Below, one piece after another: positions 34,732-46,200 of a stretch of 64,000 nucleotides of DNA. The DNA lies in NCBI GenBank assembly GCA_004431415.1, contig QPMI01000395.1, positions 186,001 to 250,000 on the forward strand, given 5' to 3'. The translations under genes and the position numbers were made by a program. The stretch comes from Cyanophora paradoxa. Its lineage: Eukaryota; Glaucocystophyceae; Cyanophorales; Cyanophoraceae. Each line of letters starts with the position of its first letter. Positions within the stretch are counted from its first letter, which is position 1. The notes beneath the pieces were generated by a model that saw only the letters and a list, made by a program, of their open reading frames with translations, was not told the origin of the DNA and made no database searches.

Positions 34732-35828
34732 TCACCGCCTCAGGTTCTGGAGCCGCGCCATCAGCGCCGCGTCCTCGTCCTCCGCCGAGCCGCCGCCACC
34801 GGGCGCCGCGGGGGGCGCCCCGCCCGCCGGGGGCGGCGCCGGTGGGGGCGAGCCGCCGGGCCCGGGCCGCGGGGCGCCGCTCCCGCCGGCGGCGCCGGCG
34901 CCGACCGCCGCCGCGACTCTCCTGTTCGGCTCCGCGGCCGCGGCGGGCGCGCTGACGCCGGGGACTCCCACGAGCTGCGAACGAAGCGAAGCCGTCACGC
35001 GAGCCCGAGCGAAGCAGCGGACCGAACGGATCGGGGCGGGCTCGAACCTCGGAGTCGAGCTTGATGCCGATCTCGTCCAGGACCTGCCTGACCAGGGTGT
35101 CGCTCTCCTCCTCCTCGTCCTCGCCGCCCATGACGTCGTCGATCGTGTCGCCCATCATCTCCTCCTTCGCGTCCATGATCTCGCTCTGCTTGCTGAACTC
35201 CTTCATGATGTCCGCCATCTCCTTCATCTGCAGCTTCTCGTTCATCTTCGTCAGCGCCTGCGCCGCGGAGTGCGCGTCAGCCAAGGCGGCTGCGATCAAA
35301 TCGATCGCTGCGCGGCGATGCGGACCTTCGTAACGCCCTTCATCGCTCCCGCCATCGCGGCCGTCGACTTGAGCGTCTGGGGTGGCCGTGAGCGGCGCGT
35401 GGGCAGCGCGCGCCGGCAAGGGTAGGCACCTGCAACCGGAGGCCGACGGCCTGCAGCTGGGCGCGCATGTTGTAGAACTTGTTGACGTGCGCCCTCGTCC
35501 GGACGAGGTCCTTCGCCATGATCTTGACCGCTCCCTGCAACGGAGGCGGGCGTTAAGGACCCGGAATGTCGCTCGGGGCGGCCGGCGGGGGCACCATTTG
35601 ATTCTGCTGCGCCGTCTTCTTGATCTCTGCGACGAGCTTCTTCTCTTGGGTCTGGAGCCGGGTGCGCTCGCGGTCCAGCTCGCGCACGGCCCTGTCAATC
35701 ATCCGCTTGTACTCCTTCATTTGCTCTGCGCCGCGCGTGTCAGGCGAGCGTCGCCGGGCAGAGGGACGGCGGCAGAGCGTGCCTTCCGGCGTCTTCTTCT
35801 GGCCGAAGATGCTCCCGAGGAACGACAT
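34732..35828 (-). CDS. VPS2: ESCRT-III subunit VPS2/CHMP2
   Basis: This Snf7-family protein polymerises on endosomal membranes for vesicle budding and abscission. The ATG at 35828 gives MSFLGSIFGQKKTPE, then EQMKEYKRMIDRAVREL DRER in the next exon, NQM joined to GAVKIMAKDLVRTRAHVNKF, TLKSTAAMAGAMKG, and LTKMNEKLQMKEMADIMKEF followed by an acidic stretch. The C-terminal DAALMARLQNLRR is a MIM1 motif for Vps4 binding. Before it lies a Pro/Gly/Ala-rich insert longer than usual. There are five introns. The first appears to be GC-AG (GCACGC...GCGCAG, ~80 bp) and the others are GT-AG. The stop is at 34732-34734. Confidence 0.9.
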
Positions 35829-36251
35829 GGCTGCAGACTCCTCTTCGCTTTGTCGCTCGCCTGTACGCAACGCTGGGGCCTGCTAGCTACGCTCTTCGTC
35901 AGGCCGTGCGCGGGCGGAATGGCACAGCGGCGCTCACTTCGTTGGGTTCGCGCTTCTGTCTGTGTCGAATGCGGCGCGTCGGCGGGCTGAGAGATCGGTG
36001 AAACGCTGAGCGGCGACTACGTGTCTGCCTGCCGACTTGCCCCCCCCTGCTGCGGCTGTACCCGTCCACAGCCTAACTTCGAACGCGCGCTAGCTACTGA
36101 AGCTCGCGCGTAGCTATCGCGATGTCCGACGGTCTAGCTATAGCGATATCGGTAGCATAGCATCTAAAACGCGCCCCGTGCCCACCGCAGCTTGCACTTG
36201 AAAAGCCTGCACTGCACTTCACTAACACAATGCGCGCGCGACGCGAGCTCG
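35829..36251. other. Intergenic region VPS2-kinesin
   Basis: Tandem-gene gap of about 420 bp (both genes on the minus strand) with CTAG- and CGATAT-type palindromes. It probably holds the VPS2 promoter and the kinesin 3' UTR. No gene is seen. Confidence 0.5.
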
Positions 36252-37810
36252 TCACCGCCGGACGGGCGCGGCGGGCGCGGCCGGCCGGCGCTTGGAGGGG
36301 GACGCGCCCGCCCCCGCGCGCGGCTTCGCGGCCGCCTTCCGCGCGTTGTAGAACGCCACCGACTCGGGGTCCGCCTGCAGACGAGGTCAGCGATTTGATC
36401 GGGCGGGTTTGAGATCGCTCGGCCAGCGCTCGCTCGCTCGCTCGCTCGCCTGCATGATACGCTCGGCCTTCATGCGCTCGAACTCCTCGCCGTAGTCGAG
36501 CGGCTCCTCCTCGTCCTTGCCCGCCTTCAGCGCGCCCGTCCCGCCCGCCGCCTCCCCGGCTGCCTCGCCCGCTCCGCCCGCCTCTTCCCCGGGCGCCGTG
36601 CCGTACGTCGACTCGTACCTGCCGCCGCGGGCCCGTAAGCACTTCGAATCGGATCGAATCTGTTCAAAAACGTGGACCCACCAGGATTGGAACTCGAGGA
36701 CGAGCTTCTCCTGGCACTGCTCCACCAGCCGCGAGAGGTACTGCACGTCCTGCCGCGCGACCTTGTACTCCTCGTACGCCGCCTGGAAAGAGCCGGTACC
36801 CCCCTCCGGTAAGAAAAAAATCGTTCCCCCCCGGGGGGGGGGGCAAGCGCGGGCCTGGTACGTCTTCTTGAGGTCCTTCATCTGCTTGATGTACGCGTAC
36901 TCCTCCTCGTCGATGACCTCCTCCTCGTCGCTGGCGCCGCCGCCGGCCGCCGCCGCCGCCGTCCGCTGCGCCTTCTTCGCCGAGACGCGGTCCTTCAGGT
37001 CGTCGATCTTGGCCTTGGTGCCGTTGATCGTCTCGCCCAGCTCCCGCACCGCCTTCTTCTTGTCCTTCAGCGCCGCCTTGTTCTCCACCAGGGCCGCCGA
37101 GTACTCGGCGCCCTGGTCCGCCTTGAACGACTCGAAGGCCACGTTCCGGCTCGGCGGAGGGCCCTTCGGCTTCTCCGGCTTCTCCGCGCCCTCGGGCCCC
37201 GCCTCCTCCGGCACGGCCGGCATCTCCTGCGGCGCCGGGCTGGGCGGGGCCGCCCCGGGCGCCCCGGGCTTCGGCGCCGTCTTGATCGGGGCCTTCCCCT
37301 GCGCCCCGGGCCGCGCGTTCGACGGCGCCATGCCCACGCTGAAAGAAGCGAAGTAGTTAGACCACGAACGTGAAAGCAAAGCAGAGAACAGGATGGTAGC
37401 GGGCGGACCTGATGCCGCGGCCGCCGTCGGCGTCGCCGACCCCGTCCTCGGCGCCGCCGGCCGGCGTGCGCCGCCCGTCGGCCGCCGCAGAGGCGCGGCG
37501 GTCCCCGTGCAGCTGCCCCGACCCGCTGCCCGCCACCCCGCCCGTGGTCAGAACGAGCCTGATCAGAATGGTACCCCCTCCTTCTGCCTGCCCCTGTACC
37601 CCCCGCGCACCTGGCGGCGAGCTGGGACCTGACGCGCTCCTCGGCCTCCGCCACCGCGTTCCCCGCGATCGCCTGCCCGGCCCCCCGCGTCAGAAGAGAA
37701 GAGGGGGAAGGGAGGGGGTAGAGACATAGAGCCAGCCGCGCCTCCCGTGCACAAACTAAGAGCGACCCGGGCCACCCCCTAGCTAGCTAGCATAGCCAGC
37801 TAGCTGCGGG

Positions 37811-37845
<35 letters not shown>

Positions 37846-40456
37846 GGGGGGGGGGGGTAGAGCCAGCCGCGCCTCTCGCGCGCACCCCAAGACCACCGAC
37901 CCGGGCCACCCCCTAGCTAGCTTGGGGGAGGGGGGCGCGGACCTTGAAGGCGCGGAAGATCTCGCGGATCTGGCGCAGGTTCACCACCTCGATCTCCTCC
38001 ACCTCCCCCGCCAGGTACCTGCAGGGAGGGGGCCGCGTCGGCGTGGAGGAGCGCTGGGGGTGCGGTGCGGGGGGCGACCGCACCTCCGGACGAGGGTCTG
38101 CATCTCGTGCTGTTGCTCCTCCGTGTACGCCTCGTACTGCGCCCCGCCCCCGCCCGCCCGTGAGCCGGGAGGCCGGGGGGTGGCGCGGGCTGCGCGGGGC
38201 GGGGTACACACCTGCACGCGGCCGCGGTTGGCCATGGAGTCGTGCATGGCGAGCTCCTGCTTCAGCTCCTTGATCTCCCGCTCGTACCGCCGGATCAGCA
38301 GCTGCGCGCCGCGCCGCGCGCGTTAGAGGGCCATCTTAAGAGACAGAGAGAGGTCTTTGGCGGGCGAGCCAGCTAGCTAAGCGTGCGCGGCCTCCACCGG
38401 CTACGTTAGGGATCCAGCACCTCTAGACAGGGCGGGCCGGGCGCATCTCTAGAAGAGGGAGAGGCCTCTAGCGGGCAGGCTAGCTAAGCGTGCGCTACGT
38501 TAGGGATCCAGTATCTCATCTCTAGCTTGTCTTCCTGGGGCGCACGAGGGGGTCCAGCATCTCTAGCGTCTCGACGGATCCCTAGGCGCGGCTAGGATCT
38601 AGATCTACCTAGGGATCCGGCGTCTCATCTCTAGCTTCGCCACCTAGGTCTAGGCGCGACGCGGCCTCCAGCGGGCGGGGCGCACGAGGGGGTCCTGCTG
38701 CTCGTTGACGGAGGCCTCGTTGCGGACGCGGCTCATGCGCGCCGCGAACTTCAGCGTCGCCACCGTCTCCTCCAGGAACGCCCCCTCCGCTGCGCCGCCT
38801 CGAAGGGTCGGACGAGGTCGATCATCATAAGGGCGATCGCAGGGCGCGCGCGCACGCCAGACGTTGGCGATCATGAGGGTCTTGCAGTTGCCGCCCAGCG
38901 AGTCCTGCAGGGGGGGGGGGCGAGCGGGCGTCAGAGGAGAGTCTAAGGAGGGGGGAGGATGGAGGAGGGCCGGGAGCAGCTAGTGAGGCTCCGCGCGGGG
39001 CCCGCCCCGAGGGTCGGGGCGCCCCGGGCGTCCCCTCTCACCTTCAAGACGGACGTCAGCTTGCTCTGCCGGTACGGCACGTGCTCCCTGCCGCCCGCCC
39101 GCCCCCGCAGCGTCAGAGAGTCGCCGAGGGCCGCGCGCGCTCCGCCCGGCCCGGCTCGCGGCGCGCTCGCTCGCCTGGACTTGTCCGCGAGCGCGATGAC
39201 GACTTGCTCCAGGAACGTGAGCGACTTGTTGATGTCTGCGGCCGATTCAGGAGCCGTCGTCGTATCAGAGCGTATTTAGATGCTCACAGTTCGCCTCCTT
39301 CATGATGATGCCCTCGGACCCGGTCTTCTTGATGCGCTCCGACCCGGCGAGGTCGACGAGGTTCAGCTTGGAGACGACAACTCGCTCCGAGGCGTCCACG
39401 CGGGACCGAGTCTCGACGTAGATCGTCAGGATGCAGTGCGAGCGCGTCGAGCTCTTGTTTAGCTGGTGCTCCCCTGCCCCCAGCCCCCTCGGCTTAGCCG
39501 GCTTCTGTTTGGACTGCTCGGCGAGGGCGGGCGGGCGGACCGATGGCGCGGTTCGTGTCGCCCTCGAAGAGCAGATTCAGGGCCTCTTCCTCGCTCGTCG
39601 CCACGGGCCGCGTCAGCCCCTTCACCATCACGCTCCCTGCGCAGTAGCCAGCAGGTCAGCCGAGCCACGCCGCACGGGGCGGGGGCGGGCGGCGGCGGCG
39701 CGCCCTTGGCGTCGTCCACGATCTGGAGTTCCTGCTGGTCCGCGGCCGGCACGGGCGCCAACAGGTCGAAGAGCTGCTCGTTGTAGATCTCGACGTACCT
39801 TCCCGGGCGTGAGCGGCCGGCGTGGGCGGCGCGGAGCGGGCGGCGCGGGCGGAGCGGGCGCACGAGAGGCGGACGGTGACGGCCGAGTCGGAGCGGTTCT
39901 GCACGTACTTGAAGATCTCGGAGATCGCGCGGGGCGCCATCCCGCGGTACTTGTAGTTCGCCCCGCCCGTCTGCGGCCCGCCCGCTCAGCCGCGGCCGGC
40001 CGGCTGCTCGAAGCGCGCTAGGGCGGCGAGGGCGCCGACCATGGTGTAGGTTTTGCCGGCGCCCGTCTGCCCGTACGCCATGATCGTGCCTGCGGGCGCC
40101 TGAGCGTCCCGCACGCGGCGCGGCGCGCGGCGGCGGACCATTGTAGCCTTCCAGGACCGAGTTCACGATTTCACGCGCACAGTCCTCGAAGACCGCCTCC
40201 TGGCTGGTGTTGTACAGCACGGTATCATACTTGAACGTGTAAGAGTTCTGCGCGTTGTTCACGGCCCCAGCCTTCTCGTTCGGCTTGAGCCGGATTGAGA
40301 TGGTCTGCGGCGCAACGGGCCGTGAGCCTGTGGGTGCAGGCCGCGACACGCGCATCAGCGGCTGCTCACCTTCTTGTCGGAGCCGATCTCTATCTCCGAC
40401 GCTGGCCGGTCTGTCGGCCGGGTGCGAATTGCGACCCGAACCGCGCTCTTCACCAT
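36252..40456 (-). CDS. KIF9: Kinesin-9 family motor protein (KIF9/KIF6-like)
   Basis: This is a plus-end-directed microtubule motor of motile cilia. It starts at the ATG at 40456 (MVKSAVRVAIRTRPTDRP). The P-loop is GQTGAGKT (about 40050), switch I is NKSSTRSH (about 39440-39460) and switch II is LNLVDLAGSERIKKTGSEG (about 39330-39390). The segment after the motor (LLIRRYEREIKELKQELAMHDS; then YTEEQQHEMQTLV; then GEVEEIEVVNLRQIREIFRAFK) is diagnostic of kinesin-9. The tail has VQYLSRLVEQCQEKLVLEFQSWW and ends DPESVAFYNARKAA... before the stop at 36252. More than ten short introns occur. Several carry long homopolymers or tandem repeats. The gene is divergent from the Lys-rich gene at 40630. 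Confidence 0.9.
37717..37930. repeat. Kinesin intron with G31/G12 tract and tandem duplication
   Basis: Two diverged copies of a ~70-100-bp unit (AGAGCCAGCCGCGCCTC...GACCCGGGCCACCCCCTAGCTAGC) flank a run of 31 G (37814-37844), one T and 12 G. On the sense strand this is a poly-C tract ahead of a CCCCGCAG-like acceptor. Confidence 0.7.
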
Positions 40457-40629
40457 CCTGCGAGTCCCTGTGTGTAGCTAGCGTCTGCTGAGCGCCTCGC
40501 TCGCGCCTGCTGGGCTCCGCTGGCGCCTCCCGGAATTGCTCGTCTTCGACTTTGCTGTACCCGGACCGTCCGACCCATCGAACCGAAGTCGTTTCCGCGG
40601 CCTAGCTTAGTGATCTTCCTCGCGTATCA
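40457..40629. promoter_or_regulatory. Divergent promoter region, kinesin-9 / Lys-rich protein
   Basis: Only 173 bp separate the two start codons, so a shared bidirectional promoter is likely. No TATA element is evident. Confidence 0.45.
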
Positions 40630-42108
40630 ATGCCACCGAAAACAACGGCGAGCTCCAGCGGCGCGGCCGGTGCGCTTGCGCCTTGGCGCGAGCCGCGTTG
40701 GCCCGCGCTGCGCGGATTTGGACGTACGCTGATCCGGAAGCGCAGCGCCGCGTTGGGCGAAGGCGTTCCTCGACGAGAAGGTCGTGCTGCAGGCCGTCTT
40801 GACTTCTGCCGAGGAGATCGGAGCGGATGTCGAAGAAGAAGAGCCCGAGATCCCGCTCCTCGGCTTCGAAGGGTTCCCATTCGATTACCGCTACGTCGGG
40901 CCGACTCCCGACGGCGGCTTCGAATTCGCGCCCGACGACGGCGACGATGACGACGAGAACGAGATCCCTTACGGCCTCGTCCACGGGAAGAGCGGGGGCG
41001 GCGGCGGCTTGGGGATGATGGGGGGCTTCGGCATGAGCGCGGAGCCGTTCGGCGTGAAGCTGCAGGTCGCCATCCCCGCCGACGACGACGAGGGCGAGGA
41101 GGCGGACGACGACGTCAAGTTCGAGAGCCCCCCGGCGCCCTTCCCGACCGCGGCCACCGTCAAGAAGTCCAAGAGCCTTTCGATCAAGAGCGTAGATGAG
41201 GACGGGCAGAAGACGAAGGAGTGGGCGCTGGACGTGGCGGTCCTCGGCACGAAGAGCATCAAGGAGATCGGGCTGGAGGCGGCCGACTACCCCGGCGCCG
41301 TCCTTGCGCGCTTCCGGCCCCGCAAGCTCGTCGTCAGCCGCGAGTGGATCGAGGAGGCGCTCGCCAACGTCCCGGAGGTGCGTACCCCTCCCCCGTCCCG
41401 TAAACCCCGCGCAAGTTGACGCGTACCCCCAGCTCAAGGACGAGCTGGCGGCCGGAGGCGACGCGAACGAGGTGCGCCGCGTACCCCCATCTCCGCCGAG
41501 ACCCCGGCGCCCCGGGCTGAACGCCGCACCCCTTCGCAGGCGGGTGCTGCCCCCGAGCCGCCGAAGGCAGCGGCAGAGGCGCCAGCAGCGAAGCCGAAGG
41601 CGGCGGCGAAGGCGAAGGCAGAGCCCAAGGCGAAGGCAGCTTCGAAGCCCAAAGCCGAGCCCAAGCCCAAGGCGGCTCCGAAGGCGAAGGCGGCGGCCAA
41701 GCCCAAGGCGGCTGCCAAGCCCAAGGCCGAGCCCAAGCCCAAGGCGGCTCCGAAGGCGAAGGCGGCGGCCAAGCCCAAGTCGCCGGCAAAGCCGAAGGCG
41801 GCGGCGAAGCGCAAGGCGGACGAGTCGGAGGAGGACGAAGAGGAGGAGGAGAAGCGCCCGGCGAAGAAGGCCCGCGGCGCGGCGGCGGCGGCGGCGCCGG
41901 CCAAGCGCGCCTCCTCCGCCTCCTCGGCTTCCGGTGGGCCGCCCCGGCCCCGCCCGCGCGCCCCGCTCCGCTCACCGCCGACGGCGCCGCAGGGGCGCGC
42001 AAGTCCGACGGGGCCCAGAAGAAGGCCCCCGCCAAGAAGGCGGCGCCCAAGAAGCCGGCGGCCAAGGCCAAGCCTGCGGCGAAGGCCAAGGGCAAGGGCA
42101 AGAAGTGA
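40630..42108 (+). CDS. Nuclear-type protein with histone H1-like Lys/Ala/Pro tail
   Basis: The first exon is MPPKTTASSSGAA, followed by a GTGCG-donor intron. A middle exon (about 40755-41380) encodes an acidic domain (ADVEEEEPEIPLLGFEGFPFDYRYVG, DDGDDDDENEIPYGL) ending LRPRKLVVSREWIEEALANVPEV-like sequence whose last part could be a BRCT-like or other small fold. Later exons encode PKA/KPK-type repeats (AAPKAKAAAKPKAAAKPKAE), an acidic/basic switch (ADESEEDEEEEEKRPAKKA) and a Lys/Ala tail ending GKGKK before TGA at 42106-42108. A chromatin or DNA-binding role is likely from composition; the family is not recognised. Confidence 0.6.
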
Positions 42109-43239
42109 GGGGGCACCGACGGGTGCCCTCGGGCCCGGCCCCTCGGGCCCAGCCGGGATTCTGGGTCTGGGGGCTGGGAGCCCAGAGCTCGCCTCCCCGC
42201 GGCCCCCCTAGGTCCCCGCATCGATCGACGGCGGGCCCGCCCCGGCGGCTATCTCCGCCCCTTCCTCGCCTCTGGCGCGCGCGACCTTGCCAGCCGCTTA
42301 CGCGCGCCGAGTCCAGCTCTGATCCCCCTGTGTTTAGATTCGATTTTCAAATCAGATTCCATGTAAAGTCATGATCAGAATCATGAGATCCTCCCCTGAG
42401 CTGAGCTTAAGTTACGTTTCCAGCTCTGATATTCAGCCCACGATCTGATCAGTGCGGGACCTTCGGGTTCCGGCCGCCGGGCCCATTTTCAAGCTTCCGC
42501 CGGGCCGGAGCATCTTAATGAGACTTGATCATGATCCGATGATGATCCGACGATCATCGGACCGATCGCGATATCACCGAATTCGAATGCATGCGCATGC
42601 ATATGGGCATGCCAATGAAGCTTGAAGATTTTACCGAGTCGGCGCGCCGATCGGCGATCGCGAGAGTCGATCCGGCGCCAGCGCCGCGCGCGCTAGCGCT
42701 AGCGCTAGCGCGCGTATGCGGCCATGCGCATGGAGGAGATCCAGAGCTCGCAGAGAAGCTCCTTGTGCTTACCGGTGAAGCCCCCAAACAGTCGCCTTCG
42801 ACAGGCTGTCTCAAAGGAGCGGGGAACTTCGACGGGGAAGCCAGCTCACGACGAGACATCGCACACGCGAGAGAACCCGGTATCCCCCCCCGACTCTACG
42901 GCGAGTCTACGCGCAGCTTCCCCCACATACCAGCGGCGCGCTCAGCGCAGCACCAGCACCAGCGCGAAGCACTTGCACGAAACACCGCAACCGCGGTGCA
43001 AGCCAGCGACTAATCCGAGCACCCCTCGCTTACTCATCGGCGGGCACACCTTGCGAGCCCGGCAGTGAAGGGTCGAGCGTCCAGCAACCGCGCGAGGCGT
43101 GAGCGTAGACAGCACTCAGCTTTGCAGATCGCGCATGTACACAGCCAGCCAGCCGCCGAAGCACGCAGCGAAGCACTCTTAGTGCGTGGCGTTGATAGGG
43201 TTAGGCGGTCAGGCTTTCCAGTCGGTAGGACATGAGAGG
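42109..43239. other. Intergenic region, no gene recognised
   Basis: This contains dense palindromes (GATCATGATC-type words, and GCGCGCGCTAGCGCTAGCGC near 42689-42712). An open frame at 42591-43013 has a mixed composition and no domain; I do not call it a gene. Upstream regulatory sequence of the next gene probably lies at the right. Confidence 0.5.
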
Positions 43240-46200
43240 ATGGAGGCTGCGATAGTTTCAAAGAACGCGGCGCGGGTTCGGAGCAGTCCGCGCCGCCAGA
43301 TCGCCCTCCAGCTCGTTGTTGCCATCCTGTGTCTCGGTGCGTGCCTTCGCCGCGGGGCAGATACGCGTCTTACGCACTCTCCGGAGTGCTCACGTACCTC
43401 CCGGCGCCCGTTGGCCCGCGGCCGCTGACCGCCTGCGTGTCTCGGCAGCGCTTGCGCACGGCGATGGCGTGGCGAGCGAGGCTTTGGAAGCCAGCGGCAC
43501 GGGTCGCAGTTTGAAAGAGATCGAGTGGAACGGTGCGAGGACGGGTCGCGCGCCGCTCGCAGGCGCCCCCGCCTGACGCGCCGGCGGCGGGCACGCGCAG
43601 GCTGCGTGACTGGCTCGACGAGCTCCAACGGGCAGGGCCCGACCCTTTCCCTGTCCTGCGGATTCGGGTGGATACAGAGCTTCTCGGTCGTGGAGTGGGG
43701 AACGCCGACGGGCGGCTGCTCGAACCCGCAGCAGAGCGGCTGCCACGACAACGACGCGCAGGCGAAGGTCGAGGCGCACTGCCTCGGGAAGCACAGCTGC
43801 GAGATCGAGGTCCGGCCCCCCTCTTTCTCTTCTTACGTACCCACCTCCCCGCTTTCCGTCTGAGCGGCCGGCCTGCCATGGCCAGGTCGCTATGGACACC
43901 GCCCTGCTGGGGAACCCGTGCCCGGGCCTCAAGGTCAAGACCTTCATCGCCGTCTTCCAATGCAGTGCGTTCTCGAGCATCTTTGAATAAGAAGAAGACT
44001 GATCCGTTAAGCGTTCCTGAGCATCTTTTGATAAGCGTTCTTAAGCATCTTTTTAATCCGGATGCGACCAGCGATGCACTACGTTGCGCCGACGCCGCCG
44101 CCTGCGCCGACGGTGCTCCCCACCGCCAGCCCGCTCCCCGTGGCGGCCACTCCGACCGCATCGCCCATCCCGGCGACCGAATCCCCCGTCCCCACTCCGA
44201 TTTCGGGGCCCGAGGCGCCCTCCCCCTCCCCGGTACCCGTCCTGGAGCCCACCCCCTCGCCGAGCCCCTCGCCCTCCCCCTCCCCAAGCCCGGTGCGTAT
44301 TCGCGTAACCCCCTCCCTCCCGTTTCCTGACGGTCCTGGGGGGATACCGCAGAGCGCGTCGCCGACGCCGTCGCCCACCCCCTACTACGAGCCGGGCCCG
44401 CCGCCCGTCCTGACGGGCGTGCCGGCGGCCGTCCGGCTGCCGATGTACCCCGTCCCGCTGCGCGTCTCGGTCGCGATCGCGCCGGGGGCGGCCCCCGTCA
44501 GGTCGGCGACCTTCACGGACCCCATCACGGGGGAGGAGATCCCGGCCGAGGTGAGGCGGAGAAAGTCGCTTTTCTCCGTCTTCTGAACCGCCCGCCCCCT
44601 CCCGCCAGGTCGCGTCGATGACGGAGGACGTCGTCGTGACGGCGGGCGCGCGCTCGCCTCTGCCCCCCGGCCAGTACAGCAGGTCGGGCTTGCTCGCCTG
44701 TGAACGACTCGAAATTCTTTGTTGCCTTACTTGAGGCCTCTCGCAGCGTGGTGACGGTGACGGACTGGGCCGGGGTGGCCTCGGTGACCTACCTCAACAT
44801 CACGGTCGAGGCCGGCGCCCCGCAGCTGCTCCTCGCGAACCCCGCCGTCGCCGTCGTGCTCCCGGCCCCGGGGCCCACCCTCGACATCGCCGCCACGGTC
44901 CGCTGCGGGGCGGATGGCCCGCTTCGATCTTTGCGCTGTTTTTGACGCGGTTCCCTCTGCAGGTCTGCGACCCGAACCTGACGCCCGGGGGCATGGACGT
45001 GTTCTGGATCCCGGCCCCGGGCTCGGGCCTGGCCGAGGAGGCGGCGCCGCCCGCCCTCGCCCGCTCCGCGCCGACCTGGCAGCCGCCCTCGATGTGTGAG
45101 CGGCTCGTCCTGACCGTCCCGGCGGCCTTCCCCGCCGGCTCGCGCCTGACCTACCTTCTCTACGCCTCGACGCGCGGCGTGGCGGCCGAGGCGCCCGTCA
45201 CAATTGACTTCGTGGACGCCGGACCGACCGTCGAGCTCGCGGCCGGCGGCGCCCCCTCAAACCTCACCCTCCCGTACCCCCCCTTCGCCCTCTCCGCTCG
45301 CGTCCGCGACCCCGCGTCCCCGCGGGCGCCGGCGGCGGCCTGGACGCTGTATCCCGGCGACGGCTCGGCCGTGCGGCTCGAGACGGCGCTGGGCGCCGAC
45401 GGCCTGGCGACGGCGTCCCTCCCGCGGGCGCTCCCGCCGGGGCTCTACGCCGCGCGCTGCCGGGCCGAGACCCTCGCCGGCGCCGCCGCCGTGGCCTCGG
45501 CGGACTTCCGCATCCGCCCAGGGACGCCCCTCCTGACTATGCCCTCCGCGCCCGTCTCGGCGCCGGTGGGCGAGCCCCTCGCCGTCGCCTTCACGGCCGC
45601 CCTGCCCGAGGGGCAGGGCGAGCTCGCGGCCTCGGCCGTCCTCCGCCCCACGGACCCCGACTCGCCCCTTGAGCCCCGGTCCCTCCCGGTCGTCCTGGCG
45701 CCGGCCGCGGCCTCGGCATCCGCCGCCTGCCCCGCCGACTACGTCTGCTGGGCCGGCGCCGTCTCGATGGGCTCGGACGGCCCCGCCGGCGCCTTCTCGC
45801 TGGACGTGAGCGTGCGCGGCCCGACGGGCCCCGCCGCCTCGGGCTCCGTGCCCGTCCGCGTCGCCGGCCTGCAGCTCCTCGTACCCCTGATCCTGGAGGT
45901 CCCGGCTGACACGCCCTCGATCGCCGTGCGCGTCCGCTGGCCGGCGACGGCGCCGGGCGCGCCGCCCCGCGCGTGGTTCAACTTCTCGGGCAACGGGACG
46001 GAGCTGGGCGGCGCGGCGCCGCTGGGGCCCTCGGCCCCCGTCGACGGCGACGCGGGGACCATCGAGGCCAACGCGACGCTGGCGCTGGGGCCCAAGGGAT
46101 CGCTCCTGCCGGGCGCCTACAACGTCTCCGTGGCCGCCGCCCTTGGGGCCGCCTCGGCCCCCGGCGCCTCCCTCCAGTTCGTCCTGCGGCTCACGCCGGC

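Noticed and set aside
42591-43013. 140-codon plus-strand frame in the gap before the lectin gene
   Set aside because: No domain, no clear splice or start context, and a composition compatible with random GC-rich DNA.
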